Notes: generated by a model not told the origin, from the sequence alone. A DNA stretch of 64,000 bases from Micavibrio_C sp046294845 (GCA_046294845.1 JBKBNU010000001.1:496001-560000); one strand, 5' to 3'; shown: positions 45,194 to 54,414, counted from the stretch's first letter. Numbers and translations are program-made.

Positions 45194-48100
45194 GCGGCAT
45201 CCTCCTCTGCTCCGGTGTCATCATGGGTCCATTCCTCCAGCCGCGAGAGCAATTTGTAATCATCAAAGCGCGGTTGCAGATCCGGACGCGGACGACAGGT
45301 AAAGGGCGTGGCCGGATCGCTGTATGCTTCCAGCAGCGTACATAGATTTACTTCAGTATTTTCAATGAGATCGGAGAGTTTATCGGTGCCGGACAGGGCC
45401 ACTGTCTCGCAACCCTTGTGCCCGCCTGCGAGTTTCCAGTACCCGATATAGCCGACCGTCCCCCTGATATCGGCAAAGCCGCCCTTTTGCAGGATGAGTG
45501 CCTCCAGCGGCAATTGGGGCTGTAATCCTTGTTCGATCTTCTTCGGGCTATAGGTTCCGCCTGTCTTGTAATCGATAATCGCGTATGTGCCATCGGACAT
45601 ACGGTCGATACGGTCGGCGCGACCTTTTAATTTTATTGTTTTATTTCTGATGGTTAACTCTAACTGTGCCTTGCTTTCCAAGGCGACATTTCGCGCCGTT
45701 GTACGCCAGTTTTCTTCCTGATCGACAAAGGAAAGGGCAAGGGATTCAAAGCGGGGCCACCAATAATCCCAGCTTCCTTTATCTTCGGCCAAGGCCTGAC
45801 GGCGGCGATAGCCAAGATCAATGATCGTCTTCACGGGTTCCGGGGGAAGCTGCTCACGGTGCAGGGTAATAAAATCTTGCAGGACATCATGGACGAAGTT
45901 TCCACGCTCTGCGGCGCCGACAGCCTTATCGACCGGATCCAGCTTGGGCAGTTTCAGGATATCGCGGGCATAGATCGCGTAGGGATTGCTCATCAATGTT
46001 TCAATCTGGGTGATTGAAATTTGCTGCAGGCGGTATTGCTCCGGCGGACAGGGTTGAGGTCTTGTTGCTGGTGCAATATCACGGGCAATATCCCCCTGCC
46101 GTGCCAGTCCCAAAAGGGTGCGGGCTTCTTCCTGATATAAAAAATCGGCAGGCAGACGGGCCGCCTGCAAAACGGTCGCGAGCCTTTGTAACCAGCGCGA
46201 GGGAATAGTCGGTTTCCCGTCCACACTTTGGGCGCGGGTCATAATCACGCGGGGGGCGCAGAAACACTGGGAAAAATCGTGGGCGGCCAAGGTGATGCTG
46301 CGCTCGGGTGTTGGCAGGCCAAATTTCTGGCGCATCGGGCGAGACATCCACGGGTCGTCAGCCGGATTGGGGGGCCATGTTCCCTCGTTTAATCCGGCCA
46401 TAATCATTACATCCGGCTGGACCAGACGGGCTTCCAGCTGCCCCAGAATAAGCAGGCGGGGATGAACGCCCACGGGCGTACGCACGGGGATACCTGCCAT
46501 CGTACGCTCCAAAAATTCGCAGAATTCTGCCAAATTTATCTCGGGCAGGGTGTCAGCATGGGCGATCAGGTCTGAAAGGAACAAACTGGCGGTTTCCCCT
46601 GTATCCCCCCGCCACAGACGTTCTGGTCCTGCGATTGCGGGCGCATCGGCCAGATTTTCGGCCGCCGCGATCAGGGCTTTGACGAGTACAACCCCTTGAG
46701 GAAGCGGGTTTTGCAAGAGCGGGCTCAAGGCCGTCTCGATCCTGTCGATCAGACGATGAAGGGAATCCCCATGTTCGCGGACCAGCGGCGGGACATGGGG
46801 GCCTTGCAAAATTTCATCAAGCTTGTGGCGCAAACCGGTGGGGCCCGCAGAAAAGCGGGGGCCGCGCAGTATGTAGCGGTCGAGCAGGGCTACGAGTCTT
46901 TCCCGTTCTGCCTGATGGACACCCAGCCCACAAAAATCATGTTGCAGCAAAGCAAGCAAAGGACCTGCGGCCAACTGGCGGCTACAGGCCTCCGCAATCA
47001 GCAGCAAATAACGCCCGAGCGGGCTATCGCCCAGGGGAATCCCTGCGGAATCATCCACCTCGATCCCCCAGCGGCGGCAGGCCATCGCCACGCGGCGCGC
47101 CAAATTCCGGTCAGGTGTAATCAGGGCCGCAACCTTGTGCGGCTGTTCGGCAGCCTGCCGCAAGGCAAGTGCCACCAGACGGGCTTCTTCTTCCGGACTT
47201 TCGCAGGCAATTACCGATAAATTTTGCTGCAATTCCTGTAGGGCTTCGGGTTGCAGAAATTTGTCATTTTCTGCAGAAATATCAGTCCATCTGTGGGTTT
47301 CTGCCGCTGGTAACATCAAGGTGGACAGGAATTGGCGGCGGGCTTTTATGCTGCATTTTTCACTTTCATTTGCTGCAGCATTCCAGAGATGTACATCACC
47401 GCGCGGGACACCCAGCATCTGCAGCAAATTTTTCAGGGTTGCTTGCGGGTGACCTTCTTCAAGGGCATCCCAGGCAGTGTCAGGCATATCTGTATCAAGG
47501 GCGGGCAAGATCACTGCCCCCTGTGGCAACCGCGCAATCGTCTGCAGCAAAGCGGCCGTGCCGGGTAAGGAACCTGTAGAGCCTGCCGCAATAATACGCT
47601 CGGGTGGCGGGTTTTCTTCCCACAGGCGGGCTTGGAGCCGCAGCAATTTATCGCGGCGGGCAGCAGCGCTGATGTAGCCTTCCGCCTCCAATACGGTGGG
47701 CCAGACGATACTGATAATTTCCAGAAACTTGACGATTTCCTGCCAATGGGTGGCGAGATCACCTTCCGGCACGAGAGTGGCGAGATTGCCGAGCGAGCGG
47801 CCTTCGGTTTCTGTCTGGTCAAGGAGGCGGGCCAGAGAATCCGCCAAGCCGACGGCTTGCCCGAAAGCAAGCGTTTTCTCCCGCTCCTGCACCATACGGG
47901 CCAGCATCAAACGGCGCTTGGTTGCAGGTATGGCTGGACGGATGGCGGCAAATTCTGCAAAATCTTCGGATGTACGTAGCTGGAGTGCCAGTTCCTCTTC
48001 ATCCTGATCGCCCAATGTTTGCAAACGCGGTAAAAGCAGGGCGTCCGCCTTGGCGTCCTCCAGGCCCGCCGTTTGCTGCAAAAACATATCGCGGACAACG

Positions 48101-48318
48101 CGGCAACCCCTTCTGGTGGGGAGCAGTACGCGCATACGGGTGAGGGCTAGCGGATCATTGCCATAAAGCTCCTTGGTTTCTGCAAGGATACCCTTGACCA
48201 GTGCGGCTGCAAAACCGGAGCCTGCGGGGATATGATAGAGTCTTCCTGTGCGATCTTGGGGGGTTATGGGTCCCTGATCGTTATTGTATGCCTGTATGCT
48301 TTTTTGATTCTCAGGCAC
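45190..48318 (-). CDS. addB: AddB helicase-nuclease subunit (alphaproteobacterial type)
   Basis: A 1,042-residue protein with an inactivated helicase-like N-terminal half and a C-terminal PDDEXK nuclease domain. The nuclease core is seen as 'YAIIDYKTGG' and 'QPQLPLEALIL' after a RecB-type 'RGNFVHDVLQDF' helix. The middle holds the motif 'LGQLEARLVQPDVMIMAGLNEGTWPP', a recognised AddB landmark, here shortened to avoid a long string: the key part is MAGLNEGTWPP. It cuts the 5' strand while AddA cuts the 3' strand. It overlaps addA by 4 bp and the upstream nucleotidyltransferase gene by 8 bp, so the block is tightly coupled. Confidence 0.93.
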   Translation of the reverse strand: MPENQKSIQAYNNDQGPITPQDRTGRLYHIPAGSGFAAALVKGILAETKELYGNDPLALTRMRVLLPTRRGCRVVRDMFLQQTAGLEDAKADALLLPRLQTLGDQDEEELALQLRTSEDFAEFAAIRPAIPATKRRLMLARMVQEREKTLAFGQAVGLADSLARLLDQTETEGRSLGNLATLVPEGDLATHWQEIVKFLEIISIVWPTVLEAEGYISAAARRDKLLRLQARLWEENPPPERIIAAGSTGSLPGTAALLQTIARLPQGAVILPALDTDMPDTAWDALEEGHPQATLKNLLQMLGVPRGDVHLWNAAANESEKCSIKARRQFLSTLMLPAAETHRWTDISAENDKFLQPEALQELQQNLSVIACESPEEEARLVALALRQAAEQPHKVAALITPDRNLARRVAMACRRWGIEVDDSAGIPLGDSPLGRYLLLIAEACSRQLAAGPLLALLQHDFCGLGVHQAERERLVALLDRYILRGPRFSAGPTGLRHKLDEILQGPHVPPLVREHGDSLHRLIDRIETALSPLLQNPLPQGVVLVKALIAAAENLADAPAIAGPERLWRGDTGETASLFLSDLIAHADTLPEINLAEFCEFLERTMAGIPVRTPVGVHPRLLILGQLEARLVQPDVMIMAGLNEGTWPPNPADDPWMSRPMRQKFGLPTPERSITLAAHDFSQCFCAPRVIMTRAQSVDGKPTIPSRWLQRLATVLQAARLPADFLYQEEARTLLGLARQGDIARDIAPATRPQPCPPEQYRLQQISITQIETLMSNPYAIYARDILKLPKLDPVDKAVGAAERGNFVHDVLQDFITLHREQLPPEPVKTIIDLGYRRRQALAEDKGSWDYWWPRFESLALSFVDQEENWRTTARNVALESKAQLELTIRNKTIKLKGRADRIDRMSDGTYAIIDYKTGGTYSPKKIEQGLQPQLPLEALILQKGGFADIRGTVGYIGYWKLAGGHKGCETVALSGTDKLSDLIENTEVNLCTLLEAYSDPATPFTCRPRPDLQPRFDDYKLLSRLEEWTHDDTGAEEDAA

Positions 48319-49057
48319 AGTCCTTTTCCCTTTGCAGCCTGTTTACGGCTTCGACATCGGCGGGGGTGCTGAAATGGTGCCATTCCGCCTGATGGATGTG
48401 GCCATAAAGTCGCCCTGATTTTTCGGCTTCATCCATAAGAATACGGAAGGAAAAGGGCCCTTCGGGCGTCCCCTTGAAAAGGGAATTGTTTTTTATAATT
48501 CGTACGCTGGTCCAGGTATACTGACCCGACTGATTTAAGGAACGGACGATCTGTCCGTTTGCACTGATATCATAATCGCCGGAACCTTTTGTGATGGTCA
48601 TGGATGAAAGATTCCGTAAAAGGAGCATCATGTCCATGGTTGCGGGATTAAAGGCCTGTGCCATATCCTTGAGGACCGAATGGCCTGCAGCATCCTCCCA
48701 GTAAGAGTCGCCGCTTACTATATAAAAGGGGCGATCTGATAAAATGGTTGACAGACCGTTTTTAATCCCGCCTCCTGTATCCAGCAGAGTATCTTCACGC
48801 ACTGCGGTTAAGGTCAGCTCGGGGTATTGTCGGGCATATTGCTGCAGATAAGCTTCCAGCCCTTCTGGCTTATAAAAGCTGTTAACACCAATCCGGCGAA
48901 CGCCTGCGGCCCGCAATTTATCCAGAACATGGCCGATAATGGGTTTGTCCTGCACTATCACCATGGGTTTGCAGCATTCATCGGTCAGGGGGCGCATCCG
49001 CTCACCTAGGCCTGCTGCGGTAATAAAGGCTTGATCTATAATATTTTTATTTTCCAT
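48311..49057 (-). CDS. Sugar-1-phosphate nucleotidyltransferase (MurU-like)
   Basis: A 248-residue nucleotidyltransferase with the family N-terminus 'AFITAAGLGERMRPLTDECC' followed by 'KPMVIVQDKPIIGHVL'. The metal-binding aspartate is in 'YIVSGDSYWE'. The best-known members are MurU, which makes UDP-MurNAc from MurNAc-1-phosphate in cell-wall recycling, and mannose-1-phosphate guanylyltransferases. The size and the tsaE-nucleotidyltransferase-addB context match the alphaproteobacterial MurU position, but the sugar kinase (AmgK) that usually sits beside it is absent here. ATG 49057 has AGGG upstream; TTG 49078 would overlap tsaE by 4 bp. Confidence 0.82.
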   Translation of the reverse strand: MENKNIIDQAFITAAGLGERMRPLTDECCKPMVIVQDKPIIGHVLDKLRAAGVRRIGVNSFYKPEGLEAYLQQYARQYPELTLTAVREDTLLDTGGGIKNGLSTILSDRPFYIVSGDSYWEDAAGHSVLKDMAQAFNPATMDMMLLLRNLSSMTITKGSGDYDISANGQIVRSLNQSGQYTWTSVRIIKNNSLFKGTPEGPFSFRILMDEAEKSGRLYGHIHQAEWHHFSTPADVEAVNRLQREKDCA

Positions 49058-49074
49058 TACTATCCCTGAAGCTT

Positions 49075-49512
49075 TCAAATCCGGTTATGCTGACGCATAT
49101 CCTGCACAATAATTTGCCTTTGGTTGCCGCCCATAGTTTTCAGTTGAATTTCAATCCGTCTAGGTGGCAGCAACTCCTCAATTCTTTCCGGCCATTCAAT
49201 CAGACATAGTGACTGGCCCAAGGCTTCCTCCCATCCGAGCTCGTAAATTTCTTCCGGCTGTTTCAGGCGGTAGAGATCAAAATGCCAAACTTCAGTTTCG
49301 GATGTTTCGTAGGTTTGTACCAGTGTGAAGGTCGGGCTTGGGACTTCCAAATCGGGATTACCGCTCAAGTGACGGATCAGGCTGCGGGCAAAGACGCTTT
49401 TACCCATGCCAAGATCACCGCGCAGACAAACCACAGCTGCGGGGTTCAGCATATCTGCCAGAATGCGGGCGCACGCGCTGGTGTCTTCCTCGTTTTGAGA
49501 TAACCATTCCAT
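49075..49512 (-). CDS. tsaE: TsaE, tRNA threonylcarbamoyladenosine ATPase
   Basis: A 145-residue P-loop ATPase needed with TsaB and TsaD to make t6A37 in tRNA. The Walker A is 'LRGDLGMGKSVFARSLI', and the conserved 'VPSPTFTLVQTYE' and 'VWHFDLYRLKQPEE' motifs follow. The usual size is about 150 residues. It begins a same-strand run tsaE-nucleotidyltransferase-addB-addA-trxA; the gap to the nucleotidyltransferase ATG is 17 bp. It is divergent from the small exported-protein gene at 49573. Confidence 0.93.
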   Translation of the reverse strand: MEWLSQNEEDTSACARILADMLNPAAVVCLRGDLGMGKSVFARSLIRHLSGNPDLEVPSPTFTLVQTYETSETEVWHFDLYRLKQPEEIYELGWEEALGQSLCLIEWPERIEELLPPRRIEIQLKTMGGNQRQIIVQDMRQHNRI

Positions 49513-49572
49513 CCCGAAAAGTTATAGAGAATTTCCATCGGAAAACCATAGTTTTCGCGCTAGAATAAATCC

Positions 49573-50013
49573 ATGAAGCACTGTTTTTTTATTCTGGTTT
49601 GCGGGCTGTTCTGGGCTGTTCCTTCATGGGCGCAATCGGCTTCCCCTTGGGAAGCGCCTTTCCCCGGGGCAAGCGTGCCCATGACAACAGAAGGTGAAGT
49701 TTTGAATGCGCCTTTGTGCTTTCGGGTTGTAAACCGTGCGCCCTATACGGTCACAGGGTCGCTCTATACCAATTTTTATACCAACCGCGATCGGCAAAAG
49801 GCACGGCATACGTCCAATTTCCGTCTCGAGTCTGGCCAGTCCCAGCCCTTTTGCAGCTATGGTCCTTTCTATGAAGGGCGTAAGCTGGAATTGGTCCTGA
49901 GGACTCTTGTACCAATCTTTTCCTGCAGAACCAAAATCGAGACCGATATCTATATAATGGGGGAAGAGCTTGAAGGTGGCGGTACCAAAAGTTGGGCGAC
50001 CTGCCAGCAATAA
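49573..50013 (+). CDS. Small exported hypothetical protein
   Basis: A 146-residue protein with a clean signal peptide (KHCFFILVCGLFWAVPSWA, cleavage after SWA, about residue 20). The mature part has five cysteines or fewer (for example LCFRV, PFCSYG, IFSCRTK and TCQQ), compatible with disulfides in the periplasm. I do not recognise the family. The sequence resembles a small beta-rich domain with many aromatic residues (YTNFYTNRDRQKA). It lies between the divergent tsaE and the convergent divL; gap to divL stop is 33 bp. Function unknown. Confidence 0.72.
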   Translation: MKHCFFILVCGLFWAVPSWAQSASPWEAPFPGASVPMTTEGEVLNAPLCFRVVNRAPYTVTGSLYTNFYTNRDRQKARHTSNFRLESGQSQPFCSYGPFYEGRKLELVLRTLVPIFSCRTKIETDIYIMGEELEGGGTKSWATCQQ

Positions 50014-50046
50014 ACCTCTCTTCTATTTGATATTCTTTATATTTTA

Positions 50047-52353
50047 TCAGGCAGGGAACCACAGATTGATGGTGGTGCCTTGCCCGACAGCGCTATCAAG
50101 CGTAATGCGCCCGCCTTGCAATTCCACAATAGTCTTGGCAAGGGATAGTCCTAAACCTACACCCCTTGTTCCCGGTGTTGCCCCGCTTTGTGCGCGCTCG
50201 AAAGGTAAAAATATCCGTTCCTGGTCTTCTTCAGGTATGCCAGGACCTGTATCACTCACACTGATATGTACGTTATTATCTGTACGCACGGCCTTCAGTA
50301 CGATTTTTCCACCTTCCGGGGTAAAATTGATCGCGTTTCTCATCAGATTGAGCAGAACCTGTTTGAGCCGTCTTGAATCGACTGTCATGTCGCCAATGGT
50401 TTTTTCACATTCCATCAATACGATAATGCGTTCTTTGCCTGCCCATTCACGGGTTAGATCATAGATATGGTTTAAAATATCGCTTATATCAACTTTGTCA
50501 TTTGATAGCGACATTTGTCCGGCCTCGATCGTAGAAAGATCGAGAATATCATCGATCAGCTGGATTAAACGTGTGCCTGCCTGATGTGTACCTGTGGTGT
50601 ACTCTTTCTGTTTATCGTTCAGAGGGCCAAAATATTCGTTCTGCAGGATCTCGTTAAAACCCATGATCGCACTTAACGGGGTTCTGAGCTGATAAGATAC
50701 GTTGGCCAGAAAATCGAGTTTCAGTCTTTCCGCTGTTTCCAGTGCATCGTTTTTCTCGCGCAGGGCATTTTCCACCCGCATCTTGTCTGTGGCATCGATA
50801 TGCGTGATCAGCACGCCGCCATCAGGCAATGGTACGGTTGACCAGATGATCAGACTGCCATCTTCGCGCATCAAATTGCCATCACGGCTACTGCGCTCCA
50901 GACCCTGACGCAGCAAAATCTCGCGGGCTGCCGGCCATTGTTCTATAGAAAAAGACGATTTCATCTTTTCTATCAGACGGTTAATATGCGGTCCGTCTTT
51001 CATGTCCTCGGGATGCAGACCCCAAAGGGTAGCAAAAGACGGGTTCCATAAGCGCAAGCGCCCGTCACCGCCAAACACGGCAACCCCTTCGGTCAGGTTA
51101 TCAAGCGTCTCACGTTGAACCGCGACCAAGGTGTTATAGGAAGATTCAAGCTCTAGCCGGCTGGTGACATCCTCGAATGTCATCATAATCCCGCCCATCG
51201 GGTGCGGTACCACCAGCATCCTTAAAGCGTTGCCATTTGGCAGGTATAACATGTCTTCGTGCGGACCGATCAGGCCGGTAAACATATTAAGCCAGCTTTG
51301 CTTGAATTTGCGGAAATCCGCTTGCTCCGGCAGACGGCGGTTTTCCCGCATCCGTTCCATCAGGTCACCCAGCTTGGGTGCTGTGTTAAGATATTGTTCC
51401 TCAAGCGTCCAGAGCTGCGAGAAGGCTGTATTATAAAATTCCAGTTTTTGCTGCGAATCAAAAATGCCGATAGCGGAACCCAGCTGCTCCAGCAATTCCT
51501 TGTTCGCAGCAGCATAACGCTTCTGCTCTGTTTCCAGTTCTTCTTCGCGCGTAATATCCAGTGCGACACCCAACGTCTGGCTTTGTCCCGGCAGGGGGAT
51601 TTCCATTACATTGACCAGACGGCGCTGCCCTTCGGCAATCAGATAGGCCCGTAAAGATTGCTGCGCTTCCTGATCAAGGGCAGCCTGCGCCAAAGCTTTG
51701 CCGGAGGTTGGCCCCGCTGCCTTTTTGGCGGGTTTAAAGCCCAGCTCGCGCTGTTCCGCGACAACGGTTGCCGGCGTTATATCAAGGGCACGGGCATAGG
51801 CACGGTTGCACCATGTAATCTCCGTGCGGTTATTCCTTGTCCATACGGGATAGGGCTGGATATCCAGACAGGCCTGTAAGCGGTTACGCTCTTCTTCTGC
51901 CGTCTTGCGCAAATTCTGGTTGATATCGGTTTCACGTGTAATGAGTGTGATGTCTTCGGCCCACAATATATCGAACTGCGTGTCCGGTGCAGCGGGGGAT
52001 TGCCCTTTGCGCCCTGTCAGACGGATGGTGCGCGAACGGTCGGCTGTGCGGGCATTGATGCTGAAAACATCGCCATTCTGCCGCAGGCGTTCAAACAAAC
52101 CTTCAAGGGCGGCGGCGTCACTGGCACTCAGGGCGCTTTGGATATCGTCAATGGTTCTGACTTCGCGCAAATTAAGAATGCTGGCAAAGCCGGGGCTGTA
52201 GGCTGTGTGGCCTGCGCTTGAAAAACCGCAATATTCCGCAGGTGCCGCAGACAAAAAAGCCTCCAGCTGTGCTTTCTCTGTCAGCCAGTCACCGTTGACG
52301 GCCGATGTGATTGACTTCCAGAAAGTCGGTTTTGCGGGGGCGGTTTTGCTCAT
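50047..52353 (-). CDS. divL: DivL-like PAS histidine-kinase homologue with phosphoacceptor tyrosine
   Basis: A 768-residue protein made of an N-terminal region, several PAS-type domains (about 150-520) and a HisKA/HATPase_c kinase core. The H-box reads 'FLANVSYQLRTPLSAIMGF', with tyrosine Y554 where kinases have histidine. This tyrosine is the hallmark of Caulobacter DivL (769 residues, Y550), a polarity protein that binds the response regulator DivK and controls the kinase CckA. The ATP-binding boxes are present: 'LMRNAINFTPEGG' (N box) and 'VSDTGPGIPEEDQ' with 'GVGLGLSLAK'. The position between ahcY and tsaE is also that of alphaproteobacterial divL. No N-terminal membrane helix is obvious. 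Confidence 0.9.
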   Translation of the reverse strand: MSKTAPAKPTFWKSITSAVNGDWLTEKAQLEAFLSAAPAEYCGFSSAGHTAYSPGFASILNLREVRTIDDIQSALSASDAAALEGLFERLRQNGDVFSINARTADRSRTIRLTGRKGQSPAAPDTQFDILWAEDITLITRETDINQNLRKTAEEERNRLQACLDIQPYPVWTRNNRTEITWCNRAYARALDITPATVVAEQRELGFKPAKKAAGPTSGKALAQAALDQEAQQSLRAYLIAEGQRRLVNVMEIPLPGQSQTLGVALDITREEELETEQKRYAAANKELLEQLGSAIGIFDSQQKLEFYNTAFSQLWTLEEQYLNTAPKLGDLMERMRENRRLPEQADFRKFKQSWLNMFTGLIGPHEDMLYLPNGNALRMLVVPHPMGGIMMTFEDVTSRLELESSYNTLVAVQRETLDNLTEGVAVFGGDGRLRLWNPSFATLWGLHPEDMKDGPHINRLIEKMKSSFSIEQWPAAREILLRQGLERSSRDGNLMREDGSLIIWSTVPLPDGGVLITHIDATDKMRVENALREKNDALETAERLKLDFLANVSYQLRTPLSAIMGFNEILQNEYFGPLNDKQKEYTTGTHQAGTRLIQLIDDILDLSTIEAGQMSLSNDKVDISDILNHIYDLTREWAGKERIIVLMECEKTIGDMTVDSRRLKQVLLNLMRNAINFTPEGGKIVLKAVRTDNNVHISVSDTGPGIPEEDQERIFLPFERAQSGATPGTRGVGLGLSLAKTIVELQGGRITLDSAVGQGTTINLWFPA

Positions 52354-52413
52354 CGTTCTTCCAGTTTAGAAGGCTCGCATCAAAATGACAATCCTCCCGG
52401 AATATCCGGATAC

Positions 52414-52452
52414 AAACAAAATCCGGCCCTTTTTGTGTAGAGGGCCGGATTT
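52414..52452 (-). terminator. Intrinsic terminator of ahcY
   Basis: A perfect 12-bp stem including flanking A-T pairs (core ATCCGGCCCT at 52421-52430 and AGGGCCGGAT at 52441-52450) with a 10-nt loop; on the reverse strand it is followed by TTTTGTTTGT. It lies between ahcY and the downstream divL. Confidence 0.88.
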
Positions 52453-52481
52453 CGAAGAAGGGTTTTTTAATCTGGGAACAA

Positions 52482-53798
52482 TTAGTAACGATATTGATCG
52501 TTCTTGAACGGACCTTCGACTGTAACACCGATATAGTCGGCTTGTTCTTTATTCAGTTTTGTCAGCTTTGCACCCAGTTTTTCGAGGTGCAGGGCTGCCA
52601 CTTTTTCATCCAGATGTTTCGGCAGAACATAAACCTTGCCCACTTCATAGGCCGAGGTGTTGGTCCACAGTTCGATCTGTGCCAATGTCTGGTTGGTGAA
52701 AGAGGCAGACATCACGAAACTCGGATGGCCCGTAGCGCAACCGAGGTTCACGAGGCGGCCTTCAGCCAGCATGATGATGCGCTTGCCATCGGGGAATTCA
52801 ATTTCGTCCACTTGCGGTTTCACGTTGTGCCATTTGAAATTGCGCAGGCCTTCGACCTGAATTTCGGAATCGAAGTGACCGATATTGCAAACAATCGCAC
52901 GGTCTTTCATGGCGCGCATGTGATCAACGGTGATGATATCGATGTTACCGGTTGTGGTCACGAAGATATCGGCTTTGGCAACAACATCTTCCATGGTTAG
53001 GACTTCAAAGCCTTCCATGCAAGCTTGCAGAGCGCAGATCGGATCGATTTCGGTCACAATCACGCGCACACCTTGTGAAGCCAGTGATGCGGCAGAACCT
53101 TTGCCGACATCGCCATAACCGCAAACAACGGCTACTTTACCGGCCATCATTACATCGGTTGCACGGCGGATACCGTCAACCAGTGATTCACGGCAGCCAT
53201 ATTTGTTGTCGAATTTGGATTTGGTAACCGAGTCATTGACGTTGATGGCACGGGCTTTCAGTGTGCCTTTCTTCGCCATTTCCATCAGGCGGTGAACGCC
53301 TGTGGTTGTTTCTTCGGAAATACCGCGCACGTCCTTCATCAGGTCGGGGTAATCTTTATGCATGATGGTGGTCAGGTCGCCGCCATCATCCAAAATCATG
53401 TTCGGAACCCAACCGTTCGGGCCTTTGATGGTTTGGTGAATGCACCATTCGGCCTCTTCATTGGTTTGACCTTTCCATGCAAAAACCGCGCAGGTGCCCT
53501 GGGCAGCAATAGCGGCGGCAGCATGGTCCTGTGTCGAGAAGATGTTGCATGAGGACCAGCGGACTTCGGCACCCAAAGCTTCCAGTGTTTCAATCAGAAC
53601 GGCCGTCTGGATTGTCATGTGCAGGCAACCGGCAATACGGGCACCTTTCAAAGGCTGTTTTGGACCAAATTCCTTACGGATGGCCATCAGGCCGGGCATC
53701 TCTGTTTCGGCGATAACGATTTCCTTGCGGCCCCATTCGGCCAAGGAGATATCTTTCACTTTGTAATCATTTTCTACGGCTTTGGGGGCTGTCGACAT
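52482..53798 (-). CDS. ahcY: Adenosylhomocysteinase
   Basis: A 438-residue NAD-dependent S-adenosylhomocysteine hydrolase, splitting SAH into adenosine and homocysteine and so removing the methyltransferase inhibitor. The N-terminal 'RIAGCLHMTIQTAVLIETL', substrate-site 'DDGGDLTTIMH', the NAD motif 'VAVVCGYGDVGKGSA', 'FVTTTGNIDII' and 'GRLVNLGCATGHPSFVMS' are all seen. The C-terminus ends 'KNDQYRY', the family's conserved lysine-tyrosine end. A good AAGGA site precedes the ATG. I looked for a SAH riboswitch upstream and could not support one. Confidence 0.97.
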   Translation of the reverse strand: MSTAPKAVENDYKVKDISLAEWGRKEIVIAETEMPGLMAIRKEFGPKQPLKGARIAGCLHMTIQTAVLIETLEALGAEVRWSSCNIFSTQDHAAAAIAAQGTCAVFAWKGQTNEEAEWCIHQTIKGPNGWVPNMILDDGGDLTTIMHKDYPDLMKDVRGISEETTTGVHRLMEMAKKGTLKARAINVNDSVTKSKFDNKYGCRESLVDGIRRATDVMMAGKVAVVCGYGDVGKGSAASLASQGVRVIVTEIDPICALQACMEGFEVLTMEDVVAKADIFVTTTGNIDIITVDHMRAMKDRAIVCNIGHFDSEIQVEGLRNFKWHNVKPQVDEIEFPDGKRIIMLAEGRLVNLGCATGHPSFVMSASFTNQTLAQIELWTNTSAYEVGKVYVLPKHLDEKVAALHLEKLGAKLTKLNKEQADYIGVTVEGPFKNDQYRY

Positions 53799-53852
53799 CA
53801 GATCTGTCCTTTAAAAGGTTAATATTTTACGGGTTATTAAGAAAACTGCGCC

Positions 53853-53880
53853 AGAATAGGGCTTCGTAGGGAAATTGCAA
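53853..53880 (-). promoter_or_regulatory. Candidate promoter of ahcY
   Basis: Reading the reverse strand, TTGCAA (53880-53875) is followed after 16 bases by TATTCT (53858-53853). This fits a sigma-70-type promoter about 55 bp upstream of the ahcY ATG. It is a pattern match only. Confidence 0.4.
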
Positions 53881-53899
53881 GTAAAAGCGGGGGATTGCT

Positions 53900-54271
53900 T
53901 TGAAGACATTTAGTTCAGCGAGTGCAGGGCCGCTCTATACATACAGGCATCACCCTTTGCATGCGCATTCTTTCCAGATTCTCAAGAAACAGAGCCGTCA
54001 GGCCGACCCCGTACCTGTGGGCGAGTATACGGTTCTCGATCAGGAAGAAAGCCCGCGTCTTTCGGAACATAAAGTGATGAATTTGATTGCCCTCCTGAAT
54101 GGCCAGCCGCAAGGGCTTCTGGATTTGGGGGCCGATCTTGCAACCCGTCTGGTTTACCAGCGTGTGCCTTCCGATGACGGGAAGGAAAGAATTATTTTCA
54201 AGACGTTGGGTTATGAAGGTGTTTCTACGGAAAATGCTCTACTGACCTTTTTGGAAGAGGGGGCATTGTAA
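53900..54271 (+). CDS. Hypothetical protein, 123 residues
   Basis: A reading frame of 123 codons starting with TTG 53900, preceded by a G-run (GCGGGGG) that could act as a ribosome site. I do not recognise a family. It is hydrophilic with a C-terminal region (about 55-120) that looks folded: 'KVMNLIALLNGQPQGLLDLG' and 'LGYEGVSTENALLTFLEEG'. It runs opposite to its neighbours, in the gap between ahcY and rapZ, where EIIA and HPr genes stand in many Alphaproteobacteria; it does not resemble either. A 47-codon ORF follows with a one-base overlap. Confidence 0.55.
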   Translation: MKTFSSASAGPLYTYRHHPLHAHSFQILKKQSRQADPVPVGEYTVLDQEESPRLSEHKVMNLIALLNGQPQGLLDLGADLATRLVYQRVPSDDGKERIIFKTLGYEGVSTENALLTFLEEGAL

Positions 54272-54414
54272 TGCGCATTTTAAAAGACGAATTATTGGCC
54301 CAGTTTTGTGCAAAGGCATCAGGAAAGCTCGATCGCCATCCGGAACTCTACGCCAGCAATGCTGCGAATACGCAAACAGCTGCACCTGCCGCACCGCCCC
54401 GTCACAAACCATAA
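54271..54414 (+). CDS. Small ORF coupled to the preceding gene (47 residues)
   Basis: ATG 54271 uses the last base of the preceding TAA stop (TAATG), so it can be translated by re-initiation. The 47-residue product is 'MRILKDELLAQFCAKAS...' with a Pro/Ala-rich end (TAAPAAPPRHKP) and one cysteine. No family is known to me. GGAAGAGGGGG just upstream can serve as a ribosome site. It could be real because of the tight overlap and strong site, but it may be chance. Confidence 0.45.
   Translation: MRILKDELLAQFCAKASGKLDRHPELYASNAANTQTAAPAAPPRHKP

Noticed and set aside
53799..53899. SAH riboswitch upstream of ahcY
   Set aside because: I looked for the conserved paired structure on the reverse strand, but only a plausible promoter and ribosome site were seen.
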